Counted from the stretch's first letter, positions 1 through 7,855 are shown. The stretch: 64,000 nt of DNA from Streptomyces sp. RerS4 (GCF_023515955.1 NZ_CP097322.1:5628501-5692500); one strand, 5' to 3'. Made by a program: numbers and translations. The notes: generated from the sequence alone by a model not told the origin.

Positions 1-669
1 CACGCGCTGCCGCGCGTGGCGATGCCCAAGTCGCGGTTCCCCTCCTACATCGCCGAGGCCCTCGCCCTCAAGGAGGAGTACGAGGGCAGCATCGAGATCC
101 TCGTCTCCACCGAGGCCGACTTCTTCGCCGGTCGCATGGACCCGTACACGAAGGCGCTGAGCGGGTACCCCCTGGACTACGTCATCGGCTCGGTCCACAT
201 GTTCGAGGGGCGGGACATCTTCGACGTCACCCGGTGGGAGACCGTCGAGGAGGGCGAGCTGCCCGCCGTCAAGGCGCGCTACTTCCGGGCGATCGCCGCG
301 TGCGCCCGCTCCCGACTGTTCCACGTCATGGGCCACGTCGACGCGCTGAAGGGCAACCACCCCCGGCTGGGCGCCGTGCCCGCGCCCGCCGCGGCCGACG
401 AGATGCTGCGGGCGATCCGCGACTCCGGCGCCGTCATGGAGATCAACACCTCGGGCGGCACCAAGATGTGCGGGGGCTGGTACCCCGAGTTCGACCTCCT
501 CGAACGGGCGCACCACTTCGGGGTCCCGATCACCTTCGGGTCCGACGCGCACGTGCCCGAACGGGTCTGCGACCAGTACCCGGAGGTGGTCAAGGTGCTC
601 GGGGACATCGGGTTCCGGACCTGGACCACCTTCCGTCGCGGCGCCGCCGTGACCCGCCCGCTGCTCTGA
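1..669 (+). CDS. PHP-family phosphatase, histidinol-phosphatase-like (5' end outside window)
   Basis: The last 222 codons of a PHP-domain metal-dependent phosphoesterase are present. The frame is open from base 1, so the true start lies upstream; an internal GTG at 16 should not be taken as the start. Visible PHP signatures are GSVHMFEG, the histidine-rich stretch HVMGHVDALKGNHPRLG, EINTSG and the late metal-binding TFGSDAH. This order fits the HisJ/HisK type of histidinol-phosphate phosphatase, which dephosphorylates L-histidinol phosphate, although PHP enzymes also act on other phosphate esters. It ends only 30 bp before an HPr-kinase-like gene, so the two may be co-transcribed. There is no his gene in the window, so a role in the local accessory pathway rather than histidine synthesis is possible. 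The family is secure; the substrate is not. Confidence 0.85.
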   Translation, partial: HALPRVAMPKSRFPSYIAEALALKEEYEGSIEILVSTEADFFAGRMDPYTKALSGYPLDYVIGSVHMFEGRDIFDVTRWETVEEGELPAVKARYFRAIAACARSRLFHVMGHVDALKGNHPRLGAVPAPAAADEMLRAIRDSGAVMEINTSGGTKMCGGWYPEFDLLERAHHFGVPITFGSDAHVPERVCDQYPEVVKVLGDIGFRTWTTFRRGAAVTRPLL

Positions 670-699
670 CCGCTCCGCCCGCCCTCCCCTGGAGTCTCC

Positions 700-1842
700 A
701 TGCTCGTCAGTGACCTCGTAGCCCGTGACCCGGACGGCGCGACCACCCGGTACCTGAGCGTCCGGGACCAGGCGTTGAAGATCGTCACCACCTCGCCCGA
801 GGCCAATGGCCTGGTCTCGGAGACCTTCCACCCGCCGGGGATGCTCGGCGTCACCGAGACCCGCCCGCAGCCGGAGCCGGACCTCACCGTCGTCGACCTG
901 GCCCAGGACCCCTCCGAGGTGGCCGAACTGCTCCGACAGGCGGCCGACACGGGCGAGCCCGGCGAGTACGAACTCACGCGCCACTTCCGCCAACCACGCT
1001 TCGACACCGACACCCACACGGTCTTCGTGCTCCGGGACGCCAACTCCGACGAGCCGGCCGCCCTGATCCGCACCGAGGGGCGCGCGACCCTCGTCCGCCC
1101 CCGCTCGGGCCTGGGGGACCGCTGGCTCACCCGGATCGTCCGCGACGTGTCCACCCGGATCGCCAAGGCGCAGGGCTCGCTGGTCCTGCACTCCTCCGCC
1201 TTCGTCCACGACGACGGCGCGTACCTGGTCATCGGCGACTCCGGGGCCGGGAAGTCCACGACGGCCATCGCCCTGGCCCGCCTGCTGCCCGCATCCGGCT
1301 GGATGGGCAACGACCGCATGCACCTCGACCGGCGCGCGCAGGGCTACGGGGTGACGGCCTGCCCGCTGCCGCTCGCCATCAACAAGGGCTCCCTCGACGT
1401 CATGGGCGTCACCGACTTCGCCTCCTGGTCCGTGCGGGCCGGCCTCCCGGCGGAGGGGTCGGACTGGGACCGCTTCCAGGGCGAGGACAAGCTGAAGCTG
1501 AGCTCGCGGGAGGTCGGCCGGTACCTCGGGGTCCGCGTCGTACCGCAGGCACCGCTCGCCGGAGTGATCCTGCCCCGGGTGGACCTCACGGCCGGCTACT
1601 CCTTCGACCCCGCGAGCCCCGCCCACGCCGCCGAGGTCATCACCCGCAACTGCTTCTCCCTGGACGACAACCTCTACGGCGAGGACTGGTTGGACGTCCC
1701 CGTCCGGCGGCGCGCGGCGCCCCCGTCCCTGGACGCCTTCCTGGAGCACCTCGCGAAACTCCCCGTCCTGCGCTGCTCCGTGGGCAGCGCCGCCGACGTG
1801 ACGAGGCTCGCGGCGGACTTCACGGCCCACGTCCGCAAATAA
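700..1842 (+). CDS. HPr-kinase-like P-loop protein (copy 1)
   Basis: 380 residues. The first ~170 residues are not recognised. They are followed by a P-loop module similar to the C-terminal domain of HPr(Ser) kinase: LHSSAFVHDDGAYLVIGDSGAGKSTT with Walker A at about residues 179-187, then MGNDRMHLD where the true kinases have a second acidic loop. Classical HprK phosphorylates a serine of the PTS protein HPr. Actinobacterial paralogues of this size are usually found in accessory clusters and act on other, mostly unknown, substrates, and relatives in some lasso-peptide loci phosphorylate the peptide. The start ATG has GGAG about 7 nt upstream. A second gene of the same type lies at 6172-7314. 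I infer kinase or phosphatase chemistry on a small molecule or peptide; no partner can be named from sequence. Confidence 0.75.
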   Translation: MLVSDLVARDPDGATTRYLSVRDQALKIVTTSPEANGLVSETFHPPGMLGVTETRPQPEPDLTVVDLAQDPSEVAELLRQAADTGEPGEYELTRHFRQPRFDTDTHTVFVLRDANSDEPAALIRTEGRATLVRPRSGLGDRWLTRIVRDVSTRIAKAQGSLVLHSSAFVHDDGAYLVIGDSGAGKSTTAIALARLLPASGWMGNDRMHLDRRAQGYGVTACPLPLAINKGSLDVMGVTDFASWSVRAGLPAEGSDWDRFQGEDKLKLSSREVGRYLGVRVVPQAPLAGVILPRVDLTAGYSFDPASPAHAAEVITRNCFSLDDNLYGEDWLDVPVRRRAAPPSLDAFLEHLAKLPVLRCSVGSAADVTRLAADFTAHVRK

Positions 1843-1867
1843 CCCCCCCAGTACCATCCGCCCGGTT

Positions 1868-2809
1868 CTATCCACTCGGTTCGTCGCCTGCCGCCGTGAC
1901 CCGCTTGCGGTAGGCCCCCGGCGGCGACCCGAAGTGTCGTTTGAACGCTTTGGCGAAGGCGAACTCCGACGTGTACCCCGTGCGCTGCGCGATGGTGCTC
2001 AGCGGGGTCGGCGATCGGTGCAGCAACCGCGCCGCCGTGGCCATCCGCCAATTGGTCAGGTACGTCAACGGCGGCTCGCCGACCACCGAGGCGAAGCGGC
2101 GGGCGAACGCGGCGCGGGACAGCCCGGCGCGGGTGCCCAGGGACTCCACGGTCCAGGGATGGCCCGGATCGTCGTGGATCGCCTTCAGGGCCGGGGCGAC
2201 CACCGGGTCGGTCAGCGCGGCCGCCCAACCCCGGGTCCGCTCCTTCGGCAGTTCGGCGTACCACGACCGGAGGATGTACAGCAGCAGCAGATCGATGAGC
2301 GCCGTGACGACCGCGTCCGAGCCCGGCCGCGGCGCGTGGAACTCGGCGCACAGCTGATCGACCGCCGAGCGCAGCACCGGGTGGCGGCCGGGGACCGCGG
2401 GGAGGTGGATGACCTCCGGCAGATCGCCGAACAGCGGATGCGGGCGATCGACGTCGATCGCGTACGCGCCGCACACCAGCACCGTGCGCGGCCCCGGTCC
2501 GTCCACGGTGAGCCGGCCGATGGGCGAGGAACGGTCCAGGCGGTCCGGTACGAAGTCCACCGGATCGCGGTCCGGCACGTCACACAGGGTGTGTCCGCTG
2601 CCGCGCCGCAGGAACACGATGTCGCCGGGTCCGAGCGCGATCGGTCGACCGTGCGGGGGCAGCAGGTGGCAGTGCCCTTCCACGACCACGTGGAATCCGG
2701 CTCCCGAGAGGGGCTGGAACCTCAGGGCCCACGGGGCGTGCGCATCGGTGCGGGTCACCATCGGGCGTCCCGTGCGCAGGACTTCGAGGGTGTCGCTCAG
2801 GATGTCCAT
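1868..2809 (-). CDS. AraC-family transcriptional regulator with cupin sensor domain
   Basis: 313 residues. The N-terminal ~190 residues have a cupin-type sensor pattern (GFHVVVEGHCHLLPP, LGPGDIVFLRRGSGHTL). The C-terminal ~100 residues carry the two AraC helix-turn-helix motifs (VESLGTRAGLSRAAFARRF and the signature STIAQRTGYTSEFAFAKAF). It is transcribed away from the SDR gene at 2952, the usual arrangement for an AraC regulator controlling a small divergent oxidoreductase gene. A 9-bp inverted repeat in the 142-bp shared intergenic region is a plausible operator. The effector is unknown. Confidence 0.9.
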   Translation of the reverse strand: MDILSDTLEVLRTGRPMVTRTDAHAPWALRFQPLSGAGFHVVVEGHCHLLPPHGRPIALGPGDIVFLRRGSGHTLCDVPDRDPVDFVPDRLDRSSPIGRLTVDGPGPRTVLVCGAYAIDVDRPHPLFGDLPEVIHLPAVPGRHPVLRSAVDQLCAEFHAPRPGSDAVVTALIDLLLLYILRSWYAELPKERTRGWAAALTDPVVAPALKAIHDDPGHPWTVESLGTRAGLSRAAFARRFASVVGEPPLTYLTNWRMATAARLLHRSPTPLSTIAQRTGYTSEFAFAKAFKRHFGSPPGAYRKRVTAAGDEPSG

Positions 2810-2833
2810 GGCGCCACTCTAGTGCCGGTACGG

Positions 2834-2881
2834 CGAGACGATAGGACAGGGAATCGAGAGCTTGAGTTATTCATCGTCTCG
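2834..2881. promoter_or_regulatory. Inverted repeat in AraC/SDR divergent promoter region
   Basis: Perfect 9-bp arms, CGAGACGAT at 2834-2842 and ATCGTCTCG at 2873-2881, with centres 39 bp apart, close to four helical turns. The site sits between the divergent starts at 2809 and 2952. The spacing suits a looped or paired AraC-type operator, but this is inference. Confidence 0.45.
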
Positions 2882-2951
2882 ATGGGGAGGCGTACGTTCT
2901 TGCCATGGCGGTGGTCGAATCCCGCACCGCCTCGACGAAGGAACGGATCCC

Positions 2952-3668
2952 ATGTCACTGGCCGGCAAGAAGATCGTGATCATCGGTGGAACCTCCGGCA
3001 TCGGCTTCGCGGTGGCCCGACAGGCCGCGGCCGCCGGCGCGGACGTCGTGGTCGCCTCCAGCAATCAGGACCGCGTGGACGCCGCGACGAAGCGGTTGGG
3101 CGAGCCGGCCGAGGGCCGCCGCCTGGACGTCGCCGACGGCAACGCCATCGCCGCGTTCTTCGAGCGGGTCGGGGAGTTCGACCACCTGGTCTACACCGCG
3201 GGCGAAGCCCTGCTGATCAAGCCGTTGGTCGACACCACCCCGCAGGAGGCCAGGGCCGTCTTCGAGCGCCGTTTCTGGGGCGCGTTCCTCTCCGCCCGGT
3301 ACGCCGCACTGCGCCTGCGAGACGGCGGCTCGATCACTTTCAGCTCCGGCGTCCTCGCGATCCGCCCCCTGTCCGGAACCGCGCTCACGGCAGGTATCAC
3401 CGGCGGCATCGAGGCCCTGTCCCGGGCACTGGCCGTCGAACTCGCCCCGCTGCGCGTCAACGTGATCCAGCCCGGTGTGATCCGTACCGAACTGTGGGAC
3501 GGCAGTGTCCCGGACCCGGAGGCCTTCCTCCAGGGCGCCGGGTCCGAGCTGCTCACGCGGCGTGTCGGCACCGCCGAGGAAGCCGCGGCGGCCTATCTCT
3601 TCGTCCTGGCCAACGCCTACGTCACCGGCACCACCCTCGCGATAGACGGCGGCGCGGCCCTGGTGTGA
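2952..3668 (+). CDS. Atypical short-chain dehydrogenase/reductase lacking the YxxxK pair
   Basis: 238 residues from the ATG at 2952, which has AAGGA about 9 nt upstream; the open frame extends further 5' but without a better site. The Rossmann glycine motif is intact (IGGTSGIG) and the late PGVIRTELW segment is SDR-like. The active-site region is not: after the SS of ITFSSGVL the position of the catalytic Tyr and Lys reads TALTAGITGG, with neither residue. This matches the Lin1944-like SDR subgroup, known to keep the cofactor fold but lack the usual catalytic residues. It may be a reductase with unusual chemistry or a binding protein. Divergent to the AraC regulator, which probably controls it. 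Confidence 0.85.
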   Translation: MSLAGKKIVIIGGTSGIGFAVARQAAAAGADVVVASSNQDRVDAATKRLGEPAEGRRLDVADGNAIAAFFERVGEFDHLVYTAGEALLIKPLVDTTPQEARAVFERRFWGAFLSARYAALRLRDGGSITFSSGVLAIRPLSGTALTAGITGGIEALSRALAVELAPLRVNVIQPGVIRTELWDGSVPDPEAFLQGAGSELLTRRVGTAEEAAAAYLFVLANAYVTGTTLAIDGGAALV

Positions 3669-3695
3669 CACCGCCCCCACCCATACACGGGAGCA

Positions 3696-4676
3696 CTAGC
3701 CGGCGGACCGCCCCGCCGCCCGCTCGGCGGCGGCCTCGGCCACCACCTCCAGGTTCCGCCGGAAGCGGGTCCAGAAGCGCAGCACCCAGCCGAGGTACCA
3801 GGTGCCCAGGTCCGCGTCACGCCGCCCGAGCAGGGTGACGTGGCCGTGCCTGGGCAGGAACCACAGGGCGCCGAGCCGGGCCAGGTCGACGGCGTTCGCG
3901 TACGGAAGGCCCAGCCGGGCGTGCAGCCGCTCCAGGAAGCGGCCCACCGCGCGCCCGTCCAGGACGAAGTCGCCCCGACCGAGGCGGCAGGAGAGCCACA
4001 GCGCCTTGCCCGCGTCGGCCGGCCGCCGGGAGAAGCCCGCCTCGTCCCAGTCGATCACGGTCAGCGCCCGGGACCCGTCGGACACGAGGTTGCGGCCGTG
4101 CAGATCGCCGTGGTGCACCAGCACCCCGTCCGGCCGCGTCAACCGCACGGCGCCGGCGCGCAGTTCCGCGAGGTGCTCGTCCACCGCGCACCCCAACGCC
4201 CCCCACTCGCCCGTCAGGAACGGCTCCGCGAGCGACCGCTCCGCCCGCGCGTCCGCCACCCACGGGGAGGCGTAGTCCCCGATCAGCTCCTCCTCGACCG
4301 CCACCCCCCGCCCGCGCGCCGCCAGGTCGGCGAGGACGTCGACCACCCGCGCGATGTGCTGCCGCGCGTCGTCCGAGGCCGCCCCCGGCGCGTACGGACG
4401 CACCACGACGAGCCGGGGCCGCGGCCCCGGGGCGAAGCCGAGGTCCAGCACCGGCGGGTACCACGGCAGCGCGCGCAGGGCGGCGTCGACCCGTTCGATC
4501 CGGCGGAACTCCCCGACGGAGGACCGCTCCGGGCAGTGCACCTTCACCGCGTACGGGCGGCCCCCGTACGCCACCCGGTAGGACGCGTTGAGGCCCCGGC
4601 CCTCCAGGGCCTCGGCGTCCCCCGCCCCCACGCGTGCCAGGGCGCCGCCGACGGTGAGCCCCGGGACCCCCGTCAT
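3696..4676 (-). CDS. Aminoglycoside phosphotransferase (APH)-fold small-molecule kinase
   Basis: 326 residues. Catalytic loop VHHGDLHGRNLV and metal-binding VIDWDEAGF are both present; the N-lobe contains the ATP-binding Lys segment PYAVKVHC. The fold covers kinases of aminoglycosides, choline, homoserine and fructosamine, so the substrate cannot be read from sequence. The start ATG at 4676 overlaps the stop of the upstream P-loop gene in ATGA, implying translational coupling and joint function. A longer open frame exists upstream but would run through the neighbouring gene. An antibiotic-resistance role is possible but nothing local supports it. Confidence 0.85.
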   Translation of the reverse strand: MTGVPGLTVGGALARVGAGDAEALEGRGLNASYRVAYGGRPYAVKVHCPERSSVGEFRRIERVDAALRALPWYPPVLDLGFAPGPRPRLVVVRPYAPGAASDDARQHIARVVDVLADLAARGRGVAVEEELIGDYASPWVADARAERSLAEPFLTGEWGALGCAVDEHLAELRAGAVRLTRPDGVLVHHGDLHGRNLVSDGSRALTVIDWDEAGFSRRPADAGKALWLSCRLGRGDFVLDGRAVGRFLERLHARLGLPYANAVDLARLGALWFLPRHGHVTLLGRRDADLGTWYLGWVLRFWTRFRRNLEVVAEAAAERAAGRSAG

Positions 4677-5239
4677 GGCCGCTGGCCGCCCGCCGCCCCG
4701 CCCTCGAACCAGTCGGTCACCGCGGCGACGAGCACGTCCAGCGGCCGGGCACTGTCCAGTCGCAGCACCGGACAGGCGAGGCTCGCCAGCCAGCGCTCGT
4801 CCTTCGACTGCCGGGCCGGTACGTCGGTGTCCTCGTAGCCCCGCGCCCAGTCCATGAAGTCGTGATGGGCCGCCTCCAGTTCGCCGCCGGACGCGATGGT
4901 GTCCCCGTACCGGACGACCTCGCGGCGCATCAGACGCTCCATCCGGACGTCCGGGTCGATGGTCAGGAACACGACGCCGTCCGCCTGCGCGATGACGCTG
5001 TCGCCCCAGCCCCGCAGCGTCCCCGACAGTACCCAGGCGGACCGGGGCACGAACAGCGCGTTCATCAGCGCGAGCCGTTCCTCGACGGGGCGTTTGTGGG
5101 TGTAGGGCGGAGTGGTCGGCAGCCACAGGTAGTCGTCCACGTCCGCGTGCGCCGCCGCCCAGAGGGTCGCGAGCGCCCGACCGAGCGTCGTACTGCCCGC
5201 CCCGCTGGGCCCCGTGACGAGCAGTCGGTGCGTGTGCAT
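4673..5239 (-). CDS. Small P-loop nucleoside/adenylate-kinase-like protein
   Basis: 188 residues. Starts almost immediately with a Walker A, VTGPSGAGSTTLGRAL, then ADVDDYLWLPTTPPYTHKRP, a pattern seen in adenylate-kinase-like or shikimate-kinase-like P-loop proteins that phosphorylate small molecules. GAGSTT is unusual because the common Lys of GxGKST is replaced by Ser, which may weaken or alter nucleotide binding. It is coupled by a 4-bp ATGA overlap to the APH-fold kinase downstream, so the two probably act together. Substrate unknown. Confidence 0.75.
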   Translation of the reverse strand: MHTHRLLVTGPSGAGSTTLGRALATLWAAAHADVDDYLWLPTTPPYTHKRPVEERLALMNALFVPRSAWVLSGTLRGWGDSVIAQADGVVFLTIDPDVRMERLMRREVVRYGDTIASGGELEAAHHDFMDWARGYEDTDVPARQSKDERWLASLACPVLRLDSARPLDVLVAAVTDWFEGGAAGGQRP

Positions 5240-5324
5240 CCGCCGCCTCCCCTCCCTCGGGTACCCCGGCGACCGGGGTGCACCAGCCTATCGGCGAGGG
5301 CCGCCCGGCCGGGTCGTGTGCTGT

Positions 5325-5394
5325 GGATCAGGCCCGGATCAGGCCGGATCGGGCCGGATCGGGCCGGATCAGGCTGGATCGGGCCGGGTCGGGC
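5325..5394. repeat. 10-bp tandem repeat upstream of SDR gene
   Basis: Seven copies of a unit close to GGATC(A/G)GGCC. The GGATC/GGGTC cores begin at 5325, 5336, 5346, 5356, 5366, 5376 and 5386, nearly all exactly 10 bp apart. The array ends 13 bp before the -10-like element of the SDR gene at 5419, so it occupies the upstream promoter region. It may be a simple-sequence expansion or a phased binding-site array. Confidence 0.8.
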
Positions 5395-5406
5395 AGCGGC
5401 GACCGC

Positions 5407-5412
5407 TACCCT
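5407..5412 (+). promoter_or_regulatory. -10-like element of a probably leaderless promoter (SDR2)
   Basis: TACCCT ends 6 bp before the ATG at 5419 and no ribosome-binding site is visible. This is the pattern of leaderless genes common in Streptomyces. No convincing -35 is seen because the 10-bp repeat occupies that region. Confidence 0.45.
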
Positions 5413-5418
5413 CGCCGC

Positions 5419-6114
5419 ATGCCGAGCGCACTCGTCTCCGGTGTTTCCCGGGGCCTCGGGGCCCACCTCTGCCGCGCCCTCAAGGCCGCCGGTCACCGCG
5501 TGTTGGGCGTCGGCCTGGCCGCGGCGCCGCGCCACGACGACGTGGACGACTACCGCATGGTCGACCTGCGCGAGCCGCTCCCCGACGACCTGTTCGCCGG
5601 CGAGGACGTCGACGTCCTCGTCAACAACGCGGGCGTCTACCTGGACGACCCCCGGGGCGGATACGGCGACCTCTTCGCGCTCACCGTCGACGACCTCCGG
5701 GAGACCTTCGAGGTCAACGTGTTCGGCGCCGCGCGGCTGGTCCTGCGGTACGCGCCCCGGATGCTCGCGCGGGGCGCGGGCCGGATCGTCTGCGTCTCGT
5801 CGGGCATGGGACGGCTCCAGGACGCCGACGGGGCCTCCTTCGCCTACCGTTCGTCCAAGCTGGCGGCCAACTCCCTGACCCTGTCGGTCGCCCGCCACTT
5901 CGCCGCGGGCGCCGGGGACCTGGCGGCCTTCTCCTACTGCCCCGGGTGGATCCGTACCGACATGGGGACCCCGTACGCCCCCGACGAGCCGGGCCCCGCG
6001 GCCGACGACCTCGTACGCCTGCTGAGCCTGCCCGCCGCGCGGTCCAACGGCCGGTTCTTCCGGGGGCTCGACGAACTGGGCTGGGACACGCGCGGGCCGT
6101 TCGTCTCCGAGTGA
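5419..6114 (+). CDS. Short-chain dehydrogenase/reductase, classical active site
   Basis: 231 residues from the ATG at 5419. Cofactor motif VSGVSRGLG near the N-terminus, NNAG at about residue 73, catalytic Ser in VCVSSG and YRSSK as the YxxxK pair, then CPGWIRTDMG. It is therefore a typical NAD(P)H-dependent oxidoreductase, unlike the SDR at 2952. An earlier in-frame ATG at 5278 would translate the tandem repeat into low-complexity Arg/Gly sequence and is unlikely. It is 57 bp upstream of the second HPr-kinase-like gene and may share its transcript. Substrate unknown. Confidence 0.88.
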   Translation: MPSALVSGVSRGLGAHLCRALKAAGHRVLGVGLAAAPRHDDVDDYRMVDLREPLPDDLFAGEDVDVLVNNAGVYLDDPRGGYGDLFALTVDDLRETFEVNVFGAARLVLRYAPRMLARGAGRIVCVSSGMGRLQDADGASFAYRSSKLAANSLTLSVARHFAAGAGDLAAFSYCPGWIRTDMGTPYAPDEPGPAADDLVRLLSLPAARSNGRFFRGLDELGWDTRGPFVSE

Positions 6115-6171
6115 ATCCCACGGCCGTTCCGCTCTGCGGAATCGCCCTGGGCAGGCCCCGCCGTCCTTGTC

Positions 6172-7314
6172 ATGATCGACCCAACAGACCCGGACACGGG
6201 GGCGATAGACGGCATGACATCCATCCAGACCGGCCACCGCTACACCGTCCGTTCACGCTTCACCACGACCGGCCTGACGTGCTCCCCACAGGTGGCGGAG
6301 TACGTCGACCGGCTCGCCCGGCCCTACCTGACCCTCACACCCGGCCCGTGCGACTCCGGGGCCTGGCAGGTCGTCGCGGACGCGGAACCCGCCGCGGGCG
6401 CGGTGCCGGAAGCGGTCACCGCGCAGGGCGAGGTGACCGTCCACTACGCGGTCGACCACCCCCGGACGACCCTCTGGCACCTCTCCCCCCGGGGCGAGGC
6501 GTGGACCGCCCAGTCGCTCCTGCGGGCCACCCGCGCCATCCACCGCTCGGCGGCGAGCCGGCAGGGCATGCTCTTCCTGCACGCCGGACTCGTGCGACTG
6601 GACGGCCTCGGCATCGCGCTCGTCGGCGGCAGCCGGGCCGGCAAGACCTCGTTCATCATGGCGAGCGTGCTGCGCGGCGCGGGCGTCATGGTCTGCAACG
6701 ACGACGTGAGCCTCTCGGCGCCACCGGACGGGAACGGGGTGCTGGGCGCCGGCTGGCCCCGGTCGATCTCCGTCCGACTGGACACCCTGGACCTGCTGTT
6801 CGGGCGGGAGGGAGCGCGGACCCTGCTGTCCTCCCTGACCCACCCCGCGAACCGGACGCTCGCGAGCCTGCGGGAGTCGGGCGTCGAGGAGCACGGCACG
6901 GCCCTCATCTACCCCTGGGAGTACGCCGACCTGCTGGGCACCGACATCGGGCGCTCGGCCGGGGTCGACGCGATCGTCCACCTGAGCCTCGCCGACGCCC
7001 CGGCGGAGCGCGGCGTGGCCCCCGTACCGCCGTCCGAACGGGCCGCCCTGCTGGAGCGACACGTACTGGGCCTGCCCAACAAGCACCTCAACATCTTCGG
7101 CCACGAAGGCGACGCGACCGACCTGCGGCGCACGCGCGACGCCCTGACGGCGCTGCCGACGTTCCGCTTCCGCTACGTGTTCTCGGATGTGACGCGGGAG
7201 GTCGAACACCTCGCCGGCCACCTCCGGGAGCATCTCCGCGACCGTCTCGCCGGCCACGTCCGCGACCGCATCACAGACCGAGCCGCACCGGCCGCTCCGG
7301 TGTCCCGTCGGTGA
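6172..7314 (+). CDS. HPr-kinase-like P-loop protein (copy 2)
   Basis: 380 residues from ATG 6172; an ATG at 6214 preceded by GGGGGCG is an alternative start. The P-loop module lies at about residues 138-190: FLHAGLVRLDGLGIALVG, Walker A GGSRAGKTS, then VCNDDVSL. The layout (an unrecognised N-terminal half, then an HprK-C-like P-loop) is the same as that of the 700-1842 protein, but sequence identity appears low, so the two are diverged paralogues rather than a recent duplication. The 3' end overlaps the convergent NUDIX gene by 44 bp. Phosphorylation of a small molecule or peptide is inferred from the fold; the partner is unknown. Confidence 0.75.
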   Translation: MIDPTDPDTGAIDGMTSIQTGHRYTVRSRFTTTGLTCSPQVAEYVDRLARPYLTLTPGPCDSGAWQVVADAEPAAGAVPEAVTAQGEVTVHYAVDHPRTTLWHLSPRGEAWTAQSLLRATRAIHRSAASRQGMLFLHAGLVRLDGLGIALVGGSRAGKTSFIMASVLRGAGVMVCNDDVSLSAPPDGNGVLGAGWPRSISVRLDTLDLLFGREGARTLLSSLTHPANRTLASLRESGVEEHGTALIYPWEYADLLGTDIGRSAGVDAIVHLSLADAPAERGVAPVPPSERAALLERHVLGLPNKHLNIFGHEGDATDLRRTRDALTALPTFRFRYVFSDVTREVEHLAGHLREHLRDRLAGHVRDRITDRAAPAAPVSRR

Positions 7315-7771
7315 GCAGGGCGGCGAGCGGGGTGCCCAGGTCGCGGGGGGAGAAGAGGTCCGGGCCGCGGTGGTCCTGGATCTCCGCGACCCGCCACCAG
7401 CGCGTGCCCCGCATGTTCTCGGCGGCGAGTTGTTCGTCGGTCAGGTCCCCGCGCGGAGCGAAGGACGGGGTGTGCACGAGGTAGTAGTCGTTCACGACGC
7501 CGTCGTACCCCGCGCTGATGTGGGGATCGACGATCTCCTGGTGCCACACGTGCGGCGGATCGTCGGCGAGGTCGAGCCCCACCTCCTCGCGCAACTCCCG
7601 GCGCAGGGCGTCGAGCGGGCCCTCCCCGGCGGCGAGGCCACCGCCGGGCGCCGCCCAGAGGACGAACGGCCCGCTCTCCCGCCGCAGGTCGAACCGGCAC
7701 AGCAGGACGCGGTCCTGCTCGTCCAGCACGAGCGCGCGCACCGAGTGCCGAAGCTTCAGCGAAGTCACCAC
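7271..7771 (-). CDS. NUDIX hydrolase
   Basis: 166 residues. The complete Nudix box is visible: GGLAAGE, then GPLDALR, then RELREEVGL, matching Gx5Ex7REUxEExGU, so the pyrophosphohydrolase active site is intact. The family hydrolyses nucleoside diphosphates linked to another moiety. Two adjacent GTG codons (7771 or 7768) are the likely starts; the open frame extends upstream only through the hexamer repeat. It is divergent from the nucleotidyltransferase-like gene at 7856 and overlaps the convergent HPr-kinase-like gene. With a nucleotidyltransferase as neighbour, hydrolysis of an activated NDP/NMP intermediate or clean-up of a damaged nucleotide is a reasonable guess. Confidence 0.9.
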   Translation of the reverse strand: MVTSLKLRHSVRALVLDEQDRVLLCRFDLRRESGPFVLWAAPGGGLAAGEGPLDALRRELREEVGLDLADDPPHVWHQEIVDPHISAGYDGVVNDYYLVHTPSFAPRGDLTDEQLAAENMRGTRWWRVAEIQDHRGPDLFSPRDLGTPLAALLTDGTPERPVRLGL

Positions 7772-7783
7772 GACAGCGTAGAC

Positions 7784-7831
7784 CCGTACGCGGATCCGTA
7801 CCCGTACCCGTACCCGTACCCGTACCCGTAC
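7784..7831. repeat. CCGTAC hexamer array in divergent intergenic region
   Basis: Six contiguous CCGTAC units (7796-7831) plus one in the same register at 7784. It fills most of the 84 bp between the divergent starts of the NUDIX (7771) and nucleotidyltransferase-like (7856) genes, so it must overlap at least one promoter. A tract of this type can change length by slippage. Confidence 0.85.
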
Positions 7832-7855
7832 CCCGACTGAGAGGGGCAGGCAGCC

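Noticed and set aside
3696..4676. Aminoglycoside resistance gene
   Set aside because: The APH fold covers many kinases; the coupled small kinase and neighbouring metabolic genes do not suggest resistance.
5325..7831. CRISPR-like arrays
   Set aside because: Units are 6 or 10 bp and contiguous, without unique spacers, and no cas gene is nearby.
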